A program made the position numbers and the translations under genes. From Candidatus Moranbacteria bacterium CG_4_9_14_3_um_filter_42_9 (lineage in GTDB: Bacteria > Patescibacteriota > Minisyncoccia > Moranbacterales > UBA2206), in assembly GCA_002790635.1 (NCBI GenBank), contig PFVN01000033.1, positions 331-14,030 of the forward strand: 13,700 nt of DNA. The letters are read 5' to 3'. Within the stretch, counting starts at the first letter, position 1. Each line of letters begins with the position of its first letter. Positions 6,073 to 11,738 of the stretch are shown here, piece after piece. A model generated the notes under the pieces. The model was not told the DNA's origin. It searched no databases and saw nothing but the letters and a program-made list of their open reading frames with translations.

Positions 6073-7327
6073 CTTTTTTATCGTTCCACGGAATTCTTTC
6101 TTTCCCGATCGCCATCGTTTCTTCCGCTCCTTTACCGGTCACAATCACAAAATCACCAGACTCTGCCAGTTGCAGAGCTTTTTTTATGGCTTTGCGCCGA
6201 TCTAGTATCTTCCAAAAATTTTTGCCCTCTATCCTATCTTGGATTCCTTCAGAAATTTCACTGATTATCCGCAGCGGTTCCTCGCCATATGGGTCTTCAT
6301 TGGTGACGATAACAAGATCGGCATTGGTGGAAACTATTTTCCCCATCATTGGTCTTTTCCCTCTGTCGCGCTCACCACAGGAACCAAAAATGGAAATTAT
6401 CCGGCCGCCTTTTTTAGTGTCTCTTATTTCCTTGACCAGCCCATATAGTTTTTCCAGAGAATCGGGAGTAACTGCATAATCTATGATTATATTGAGACTG
6501 CGTTCATTCGGAACTGGCTCGATCCGACCGGGAATCAACATTATTTTTTCCAAAGCCTTTTTCATCGTTGAAAAATCGATACCTTCGGAAAGTCCGGCTG
6601 CGATGGCCGCCATGGCATTTTCGGTATTGAACCCGCCCGCAAGATGCAGATTTATTTGCGTGCCTCCAACTTTGAAACTGGTGCCGTCAATTTGGAATTT
6701 TATATCCTCCGCCGGTATAATTTCAACATCCGGGAAAAAATTCTGCGCCTCTGGTCGGGCGTTGATACCCTTGAGGGTGTAGCCGTATTTTTTGTCCGCC
6801 TGACAATCCAGAAACTGTTCCGGATTTTCCATATCCAAATTCACAACCGCCACTTTGATTTTACGAAAAAGTTTCAGTTTTATCTCACGATATCGCTCCA
6901 TAGATTTATGATAATCCAGATGTTCTCGAGTGACATTTGTCACCACGCCGACCCTGAAATTTATGCCCCAGATCCGGTTTTGATCCAGAGAGTGGGATGA
7001 TGTTTCGAGCATCATATATTCGCACCCCGTGTCCACTGCCTCGCGGAAAAATTTCTGAATCGCCCAGGCCGACATAGTGGTAAACTTGGTTCGGTTGACC
7101 CACTCTTTTTCACCTATTTTGAAACGAATAGTGGACGCCATGGCTACTTTCAGCCCCCCCTCTTCCAAAATTTTGGTTATCATCATGATGGTTGTAGTCT
7201 TGCCATTCGTGCCAGTCACCCCGATAACCTTGAGCTTTTTGGAAGGGAATCCATAAAAAACATTGGCCAAGAAAGCCATCGACATATGATAGATATTTTT
7301 TATTTTTCTGGGTACCAAGTCTTTCAT
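6011..7327 (-). CDS. murE: UDP-MurNAc-tripeptide ligase-like protein (short MurE)
   Basis: MurE adds the third amino acid to UDP-MurNAc-dipeptide in the cytoplasm during peptidoglycan synthesis. The 438-residue protein goes almost directly into the ATP-binding domain, with VTGTNGKTTT at 37-46. The usual N-terminal UDP-binding domain of roughly 90 residues is missing. An in-frame TAA two codons upstream of the ATG rules out a longer start. Also seen are TNVTREHLDYH (130-140), probable carbamylated Lys150 in REIKLKLF, PGRIE (266-270), DYAVTPDSLE (283-292) and GSCGERDRGKRPMMG (315-329). The DNPR-type specificity motif reads EDPY, so the added amino acid cannot be inferred. The His of the family's DYAHTPD is Val. 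Related Mur ligases remain an alternative, but the motif set fits MurE best. Confidence 0.9.
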   Translation of the reverse strand: MKDLVPRKIKNIYHMSMAFLANVFYGFPSKKLKVIGVTGTNGKTTTIMMITKILEEGGLKVAMASTIRFKIGEKEWVNRTKFTTMSAWAIQKFFREAVDTGCEYMMLETSSHSLDQNRIWGINFRVGVVTNVTREHLDYHKSMERYREIKLKLFRKIKVAVVNLDMENPEQFLDCQADKKYGYTLKGINARPEAQNFFPDVEIIPAEDIKFQIDGTSFKVGGTQINLHLAGGFNTENAMAAIAAGLSEGIDFSTMKKALEKIMLIPGRIEPVPNERSLNIIIDYAVTPDSLEKLYGLVKEIRDTKKGGRIISIFGSCGERDRGKRPMMGKIVSTNADLVIVTNEDPYGEEPLRIISEISEGIQDRIEGKNFWKILDRRKAIKKALQLAESGDFVIVTGKGAEETMAIGKERIPWNDKKVIQEVLQELESKQIPKFLQQ

Positions 7328-7333
7328 AATTTA

Positions 7334-7339
7334 ATTATA
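7334..7339 (-). promoter_or_regulatory. Candidate -10 placing murE on a leaderless transcript
   Basis: The minus strand has a perfect TATAAT only 6 nt before the murE ATG, with the spacing expected for transcription starting at or next to the start codon. There is no clear -35 and no Shine-Dalgarno. murE could also be read through from ruvA-femAB. Confidence 0.45.
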
Positions 7340-7357
7340 GCTTAAAATATTTTTTAC

Positions 7358-8506
7358 TTAAAATAAGGCCTTAATTGACTGAAGAATTATATAAAGATTG
7401 TATCGGAAGGGGTTTATGACGATATCATAGGAGCCTGGAAATTTTATCGGAACGGCCGTGGTTGAAAATCCGGTTTTGAACTTCGTTATTCCTTTCCATC
7501 CGTTAGGTTCCGGGTTTTGGGTTCCGGGTTTTGGGATGTTTACGCCTCCCAGGTCATAAAAATTGCATCCTTCCGCTTTCGCGTCTAACATCGCCTGCCA
7601 TTGCAGAAGATAGGGCGCCATGACATTCCTATAGGCGTTATCCGATGCGCCGTGAAGATAAGTCCCAGTTTTTCCATAAAAAACAATGATGTTCGCCGCA
7701 ATTATTTTATTCTCGTATTCTGCTATATATAACCTGATATTTTCCGGTGGAATAGTTTCAAACATTTTTTTATAATACTCATCCGGATGGGGAGCAATCT
7801 TGTCCCGCTTAGCTGTAATTTTTACCAATCTCAAAAATTCATCCAGATATTTATCTGTCATTCCGAGCCCCGCCGCTTGGCGGGATAAACTCCGCGAGGA
7901 ATCTACTCCGATTAGATCTTGCGCCTCCGCTCCACTCCGCTCAGGATGACAAGTAGTAATCTTAACTCCATGCTTTTGCGCAAGTTTTATATTATACCGA
8001 GTTTTCGCTTTCATTTCAGCCAATAGTCCTTCGGCTGATTTAGAAATATCAACGGCAAAAAGTTCTCTCGGCTGCATGTCATGCGGCGCTTTTTTTATTT
8101 TTAAAGCCGAGCTTTGGTTTGGGAAAAGCTTGGCTTTAGAAATAACTTCTAGTGCTTCTTGATTATTCGCATCAAATCTTATCCAGCCAATATTATCCTC
8201 CTTTGCCAGTTTGATTATTTCTGAAATGTTTCTTTTAATTAGGTCATTGGATTTTGGGATTTGATTGGAAATTGGAAATTGGAAATTGGAAATTGATGCT
8301 ACCGGTCCTCGTGGAATATAAAAATACTTGCCGACAATCGGCAGCGTATGTTCGATGATATTAGCCCAATAATTTTCCCCTTCGACATGAAAGGTCCTGC
8401 GACCAAAAGACTTTTGGAATTTCCGCCATTTTTCCGATTGTAAAAACCCTCCGTCAGGAGAGTTGGCTTGAATAAATTCATCTTTGCGTGAAGCAACTTC
8501 TTCCAT
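7358..8506 (-). CDS. FemAB-type aminoacyl/peptidyl transferase (GNAT fold)
   Basis: FemAB/FemX-type proteins attach amino acids, taken from aminoacyl-tRNA, to the peptidoglycan stem peptide. The 382-residue protein shows the family features: FLQSEKWRKFQKSFG near the N-terminus, the helix KAKTRYNIKLAQKHGVKI (166-183), RLYIAEYENKIIAANIIVFYG (258-278), HGASDNAYRNVMAPYLLQWQAM (285-306) and FYDLGGV (316-322), then KFKTGF (342-347). Three in-frame insertions interrupt it: residues about 72-90 (heptamers), about 185-219 (96-bp element, HPERSGAEAQD and GLGMTDK) and about 325-337 (PGTQNPEPNGW). It starts 10 nt after ruvA and has no Shine-Dalgarno. Proximity to murE fits a wall role. Which amino acid it transfers is unknown. 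Confidence 0.9.
   Translation of the reverse strand: MEEVASRKDEFIQANSPDGGFLQSEKWRKFQKSFGRRTFHVEGENYWANIIEHTLPIVGKYFYIPRGPVASISNFQFPISNQIPKSNDLIKRNISEIIKLAKEDNIGWIRFDANNQEALEVISKAKLFPNQSSALKIKKAPHDMQPRELFAVDISKSAEGLLAEMKAKTRYNIKLAQKHGVKITTCHPERSGAEAQDLIGVDSSRSLSRQAAGLGMTDKYLDEFLRLVKITAKRDKIAPHPDEYYKKMFETIPPENIRLYIAEYENKIIAANIIVFYGKTGTYLHGASDNAYRNVMAPYLLQWQAMLDAKAEGCNFYDLGGVNIPKPGTQNPEPNGWKGITKFKTGFSTTAVPIKFPGSYDIVINPFRYNLYIILQSIKALF
7506..7533. repeat. Perfect 14-bp tandem duplicate inside femAB
   Basis: GGTTCCGGGTTTTG occurs twice head to tail (7506-7519 and 7520-7533). The 14-bp unit is two related heptamers (GGTTCCG and GGTTTTG types). On the coding strand it is stop-free and encodes PKPGTQNPEP-type peptide between the conserved DLGGV and KFKTGF motifs. 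Confidence 0.85.
7856..7951. repeat. 96-bp element with inverted ends inside femAB
   Basis: The ends are inverted, TGTCATTCC at 7856-7864 and GGATGACA at 7944-7951. Internally it has GAGGAATCT-type sequence and CGCT/CTCCGC-rich blocks. The length is 32 codons exactly, so the frame continues. It encodes HPERSGAEAQD and SSRSLSRQAAGLGMT peptide. This pattern is a familiar dispersed palindromic repeat in many bacterial genomes, recognised by its HPERS translation. Confidence 0.8.
8267..8294. repeat. Heptamer array GGAAATT inside femAB
   Basis: Four perfect GGAAATT units run head to tail, with related GGATTTTGGGATTTG sequence just before (8249-8263). The coding strand reads AATTTCC, which has no stop in any frame, and encodes ISNFQFPISNQIP-type peptide. 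Confidence 0.9.
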
Positions 8507-8516
8507 AAAATAAAAT

Positions 8517-9089
8517 TTATTTTTTCCCCAAGTTTTTTAGTGCTCGCTTTATGATTTCACCGGTGTCTTTTATGTCTTTGGGCACGGATTTCAAAACCTC
8601 CCGCGCTTCGCTGGCCGAATATCCCATTGAGATCAAGGCTTCGATGGCATCCGAACCGCTGACCGCGCTTTCCCGGTCGCCGGCTGAAATATCACCGATT
8701 TTGTTTTTGAGCTCCAGAATAACCCGCTCGGCCGTCTTTTTTCCCACACCAGAAACCTTGGTGAGAATTGATGAATCCTCGTTTACTATGGCAGTTTTTA
8801 TAGTTTTGGGCGCAGCCACGGTCAAGATTCCCAGTCCCGCTTTCGGCCCCACACCCGAGATGGATATCAAAAGCTCGAACATTTCCAATTCTTCCAAAGT
8901 TAAAAACCCATAGAGCGTGATGGCATCTTCCCGAACGTGGGTATGAATAAAGAATTCCACCTCGGCTTTCCCACTGATCTTACCCAGGGCGTATATGGTT
9001 GAATAAATTTTATACCCCACGCCTCCAACATCTACCACAGCGTAGCCATTGCGAATAAACTCGAGTTTTCCTTTTATTTTACCTATCAT
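8517..9089 (-). CDS. ruvA: Holliday junction DNA helicase subunit RuvA
   Basis: RuvA binds Holliday junctions as a tetramer and loads the RuvB motor for branch migration. The 190-residue protein is close to the usual length. It has the N-terminal OB-fold domain (MIGKIKGKLEF to about residue 62, with HVREDAITLYGF at 51-62). Two helix-hairpin-helix motifs follow, SISGVGPKAGLGIL (76-89) and KVSGVGKKTAERVILELK (111-128). The C-terminal RuvB-binding domain is at about 145-190 (DAIEALISMGYSASEA). ruvB and ruvC are not in the window. A good minus-strand promoter lies directly upstream, and femAB follows after 10 nt, so the two are probably cotranscribed. No repeat insertion is seen in this gene. Confidence 0.97.
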   Translation of the reverse strand: MIGKIKGKLEFIRNGYAVVDVGGVGYKIYSTIYALGKISGKAEVEFFIHTHVREDAITLYGFLTLEELEMFELLISISGVGPKAGLGILTVAAPKTIKTAIVNEDSSILTKVSGVGKKTAERVILELKNKIGDISAGDRESAVSGSDAIEALISMGYSASEAREVLKSVPKDIKDTGEIIKRALKNLGKK

Positions 9090-9112
9090 ATCGATTAATT
9101 AGTATCGATGTA

Positions 9113-9141
9113 ATTGTATCATTTTAGCCTACTCTTGCCAA
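9113..9141 (-). promoter_or_regulatory. Promoter of ruvA-femAB
   Basis: On the minus strand the -35 is TTGGCA (9136-9141) and the -10 is TACAAT (9113-9118), with a 17-bp spacer and an extended TGA. Transcription would start near 9106. Two ATCGAT palindromes (9090-9095 and 9104-9109) lie in the leader beside the ATG. Confidence 0.75.
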
Positions 9142-9163
9142 AAACCGGCTCATATGATAGAAA
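9135..9163 (+). promoter_or_regulatory. Candidate promoter of rpsT
   Basis: TTGCCA (9135-9140), a 17-bp spacer and TAGAAA (9158-9163) with an extended TGA form a plus-strand promoter. Its -35 occupies the same TTGCCAA palindrome as the -35 of the opposing ruvA promoter. TATGAT at 9153-9158 is an alternative -10. Confidence 0.5.
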
Positions 9164-9180
9164 TACTAGAGCAATCAGTA

Positions 9181-9212
9181 ACTTTTCACTTTGAACTTTA
9201 AGCTTTAAACTT
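9181..9212. repeat. Degenerate heptamer tract upstream of rpsT
   Basis: ACTTTGAACTTTAAGCTTTA and its surroundings are variants of the TTTGAAC family. The tract lies in the rpsT leader just before the ATG. These units contain TGA and TAA, unlike the copies found inside genes. Confidence 0.65.
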
Positions 9213-9219
9213 ATTTGTT

Positions 9220-9489
9220 ATGCCCATCAAAAAATCAGCCAAAAAGTATATGCGAGTGACAACCAGCAAGACCGCCAAAAACGCTAAGATTAAAGGAGCC
9301 TTCCGCAGCGCCATCAAAAAAACCAGGGAGGCCGTATCCAAGGGTTCAGCCGAAGAGGCTGGAGCCTGGCTCAAAAAATCCGCGCAGGCGCTGGACAAGG
9401 CCGCTCAGAAAAAAATTATCAGCAAAAACACCGCCGGCAGAAAAAAATCAAGATTGAATAAATTAATAAAGGCAATCGTTAAAAAATAG
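9220..9489 (+). CDS. rpsT: 30S ribosomal protein S20
   Basis: S20 binds 16S rRNA in the body of the small subunit and helps early assembly. The 89-residue, Lys/Ala-rich protein matches the family along its length: MPIKKSAKKYMR at the N-terminus, AFRSAIKKTREAV (27-39), then SAQALDKAAQKKIISKNTAG (54-73) and RKKSRLNKLIKAI at the C-terminus. It is a single-gene unit on the plus strand between divergent ruvA and convergent holA. A strong terminator follows 7 nt after the stop. No Shine-Dalgarno precedes the ATG; the leader is instead made of a degenerate heptamer tract. Confidence 0.95.
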   Translation: MPIKKSAKKYMRVTTSKTAKNAKIKGAFRSAIKKTREAVSKGSAEEAGAWLKKSAQALDKAAQKKIISKNTAGRKKSRLNKLIKAIVKK

Positions 9490-9496
9490 ATAAGTC

Positions 9497-9520
9497 AAAA
9501 CCCGCTTACGCGGGTTTTTT
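9497..9520 (+). terminator. Intrinsic terminator of rpsT
   Basis: AAAACCCGC and GCGGGTTTT form a 9-bp stem with a TTAC loop, followed by T-rich sequence (TTATTTT). On the other strand only TTTTGACTT follows, so it may also weakly terminate holA, which ends at 9533. Confidence 0.9.
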
Positions 9521-9532
9521 ATTTTAGCGATT

Positions 9533-10525
9533 TCAAAGTTCCACTATAAACTTATCCAATGCCAACCGGATATCAATTTTTCCGGTTTTTATTTTTGTGT
9601 CTGTTTCCGCCAATTGCTGATAAATATTTTTTAGTCGTTCCAAAGAAAAATTTCTAATTTGTGTCAAACTTTTTTTGACCACAAACGGATGAATTCCGGC
9701 CGCTCGAGCTATCTCATATTCTCCGCTTCCGCTATTTTCTTTCAGATCAGACACTTTCAAAAGATTCCTGAATTGGTAGACAAACATAGAAAAAATATAA
9801 AACGGGTCATCACCCTTTTTCAGATGCTCATGCAGAAGTTCGGCGGCCTGTTTCTTGTTCTTGTTTCCGAGCGCATCGATGGTATCAAAAATTTTTATGT
9901 TTATATTTGCGCTAACCAAAGTATCTACAGCTTCATCATCAATCATGTCCCCGTCCGCAAAATTTACTAATTTTTGTATTTCTGAATTTAAAACGCGCGT
10001 ATCGCCTCCGGAATATGCTACCAGCTTCTCCAAAGAGGAACTAGTGATACTGGCCTGCAAATCCAACTCTTTGATTTTTTTCAAAACCCATTGGTTGATT
10101 TTTGCCGCGGACATTTTTTCAAAATTCTGACTTTTCGCATTTTTCTCCAAAAATTTAAACAGCGTGCTATTTTTTTTCGGCAGATTATTTTCAAAGAACA
10201 CCACCACCAGATCATCGTCCTTCGCGATCGCGGCGTTTTCTTTAAGATACTTTAAAATTATTTTTTGTTCTTCTTTTGTTGCCTCTGAAATCAAATTTTT
10301 GACGATCACCAGTCTTTTCGGATTCAGCAAATTTGGCATGGCTAATACATCCAGGGGGGTTGTTCCTCTCCCGCCCCCAGCGCTATGCGCAGCGTTGTCG
10401 ACTGAGCCATAATCGAACACTGACAAACCGGCTCCAGCTAAGTTGGTCAACAGAAACTTTTCTTTTATTTGAAGTAGTTTTTGCCCAGAGCGAAACAAGT
10501 CATCGCCGTAGAGAAAAATAATCAT
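9533..10525 (-). CDS. holA: DNA polymerase III subunit delta
   Basis: HolA is the delta subunit of the clamp loader, which opens the sliding clamp. The 330-residue protein starts with MIIFLYGDDLFRSGQKL, the degenerate ATPase-like N-terminus of the family. Further matches are NPKRLVIVKNL (68-78), DDDLVVVFFENNLPKKN (103-119), INQWVLKKIKELDL (143-156), LVAYSGGDTRVLNSEIQKL (168-186), KIFDTIDALGNKNKKQA (211-227) and DIRLALDKFIVEL at the C-terminus. Residues about 40-58 (VDNAAHSAGGGRG) are a glycine-rich insert encoded by the same kind of GC-rich palindrome as in htpX. The gene ends in TGA. Its leader is a heptamer array carrying TATACT hexamers on the minus strand, which could serve as a -10. Confidence 0.92.
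   Translation of the reverse strand: MIIFLYGDDLFRSGQKLLQIKEKFLLTNLAGAGLSVFDYGSVDNAAHSAGGGRGTTPLDVLAMPNLLNPKRLVIVKNLISEATKEEQKIILKYLKENAAIAKDDDLVVVFFENNLPKKNSTLFKFLEKNAKSQNFEKMSAAKINQWVLKKIKELDLQASITSSSLEKLVAYSGGDTRVLNSEIQKLVNFADGDMIDDEAVDTLVSANINIKIFDTIDALGNKNKKQAAELLHEHLKKGDDPFYIFSMFVYQFRNLLKVSDLKENSGSGEYEIARAAGIHPFVVKKSLTQIRNFSLERLKNIYQQLAETDTKIKTGKIDIRLALDKFIVEL
10367..10403. repeat. GC-rich palindromic element inside holA
   Basis: CGCT (10381-10384) pairs with AGCG (10391-10394) around ATGCGC, preceded by CCCGCCCCC. Positions 10381-10397 match htpX 4416-4432 at 15 of 17. The encoded peptide NAAHSAGGG resembles NASRSEAGGGG in HtpX. Confidence 0.8.
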
Positions 10526-10529
10526 AATT

Positions 10530-10564
10530 AGTATTTAGTAGTTTGTATTTAGTATATAGTATAT
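10530..10564. repeat. Diverged heptamer array upstream of holA
   Basis: Five consecutive 7-bp units, AGTATTT, AGTAGTT, TGTATTT, AGTATAT and AGTATAT, fill the space before holA. Both strands contain stop triplets, and the array is intergenic. It forms one arm of a larger imperfect inverted repeat around the terminator at 10576-10603. Confidence 0.75.
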
Positions 10565-10575
10565 TTGATAAAATA

Positions 10576-10603
10576 AAAAAATCCCGATTGCTCGGGATTT
10601 TTT
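10576..10603. terminator. Strong terminator after the DUF3048 gene
   Basis: AAAAAATCCCGA and TCGGGATTTTTT form a perfect 12-bp stem with a TTGC loop. Both strands give a T-run, so it can work in either direction. It ends the minus-strand trmB-mutM-DUF3048 unit; no plus-strand gene is known to need it. Confidence 0.92.
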
Positions 10604-10629
10604 ATATACAAAATACTCTATATCAACTA

Positions 10630-11721
10630 CTAACTGGCCGGCTTCCATTTGAGGCCCTGTCCAGGCTCCAAAAACTCCACCCACACCTGTCCCGGGACAA
10701 ACTTCACTTCTTGTCCGCTCGAATCATAGAAAAACAGCTTGCTGTCCAATCTCGCCCTATCTTTTTTCCAGGTTCCGTTGCTCTCTTGGCCGTTCAGATA
10801 ATAATGCGCCTCGCCTGAATCAGAATTGTCATACCATGGATCACCAACTTGCACATTATTGTATTGTCCTTCGATCTGTTCCGACTGGGCAATGGCGACA
10901 ACAATGTTCTTCGGCGCGATTCTTTTGCCATTGTTCCTGTCCGTGTCTTCTTTGTTGCCCCAGGTTCTCAAGTATGAGTTGCTTTCCTTGTCATAGTCAT
11001 ATTCCGCCGCGAATGGTCCGGCAAAAGCCACGCGCAAGTGTCCGCCATTCGGCCGCTGGTCCAGCGGCGCTTCGGCCTGATGCGGATAGCCGGAAAACTT
11101 ATTTTCCAGACGATAACCGAAATCTTTGGCGCCTTCCAATAGACGCGCAAATTTGGCATAGCCAGTATCCACGCCACGCATTTCTCCGGTTTCCTCCTTA
11201 CGATAGCAATATTGTCCAGCCGATTTTCCACCATCATTATTGCAGTTCATATTATCAATTACTCCTTCGTTCAATTTTTCTTTGGCATAGTGCGAGCCGC
11301 CCCAATGCACGAAAATTGCATCCAATCCCTTGGCTAAGGCAATATAGTCATGCCGCGAACTTCTCATTGATCCGACATCATCAGGATTGCCGCACACATA
11401 AACCGACATGAGCCGGGTGATAGAAGCTGTAATGACCGGCATTTCAATGACCAGGTCCGCGTCGGAAAATCCGGCGGCCGGACGCGCGGTCAAGTCAGCC
11501 GGCTGCATCACAGCAAATGGCCGACGATTCCAGTTTTCGCAGGACAGTCCGGAAATTGGACTCACAGGACCATCGTTAGCAATAGACAGAGAAGACTGTT
11601 CGCTATTTATGTTTATTTGTTTACCGGATTTTTTACCAACCGACTTATAAACAAGATAACTGCCAGCGGCGGCAATGACAATTGCAATGACTGCCGCGAT
11701 TATTTTTTTTCTGTTGTCCAT
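10630..11721 (-). CDS. DUF3048 (YerB-like) envelope protein
   Basis: This 363-residue protein is anchored by an N-terminal membrane segment (KKIIAAVIAIVIAAAGSYLV, about residues 5-24) and is mostly extracytoplasmic. The start is placed at the ATG whose complement is 11719-11721, 17 nt after the mutM stop. A longer frame would overlap mutM and put residues before the anchor. DUF3048 landmarks are RRPFAVMQPADLTARPAAGF, SDADLVIEMPV with ITRLMSVY, DVGSMRSSRHDYIALAKGLDA and FVHWGGS, then a C-terminal domain with PKNIVVAIA and GQVWVEF. Members are secreted proteins or lipoproteins of unknown function. No lipobox cysteine is seen at the anchor here. It is the last gene before the strong terminator. 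Confidence 0.85.
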   Translation of the reverse strand: MDNRKKIIAAVIAIVIAAAGSYLVYKSVGKKSGKQININSEQSSLSIANDGPVSPISGLSCENWNRRPFAVMQPADLTARPAAGFSDADLVIEMPVITASITRLMSVYVCGNPDDVGSMRSSRHDYIALAKGLDAIFVHWGGSHYAKEKLNEGVIDNMNCNNDGGKSAGQYCYRKEETGEMRGVDTGYAKFARLLEGAKDFGYRLENKFSGYPHQAEAPLDQRPNGGHLRVAFAGPFAAEYDYDKESNSYLRTWGNKEDTDRNNGKRIAPKNIVVAIAQSEQIEGQYNNVQVGDPWYDNSDSGEAHYYLNGQESNGTWKKDRARLDSKLFFYDSSGQEVKFVPGQVWVEFLEPGQGLKWKPAS

Positions 11722-11738
11722 ACAATTTTTAATTTTAA

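Noticed and set aside
7856..7951. Insertion sequence or transposon
   Set aside because: At 96 bp it is too short to encode a transposase, and none is found in the window; a passive palindromic repeat fits better.
6011..9535. UGA recoded to an amino acid
   Set aside because: murE and holA both end at TGA directly after family-typical C-termini, so UGA most likely functions as a stop.
10836..11411. A 191-codon plus-strand frame
   Set aside because: It is antisense to the DUF3048 gene, which has recognisable family motifs and an N-terminal membrane anchor; the shadow product is Ser/His/Arg/Cys-rich with no motif.
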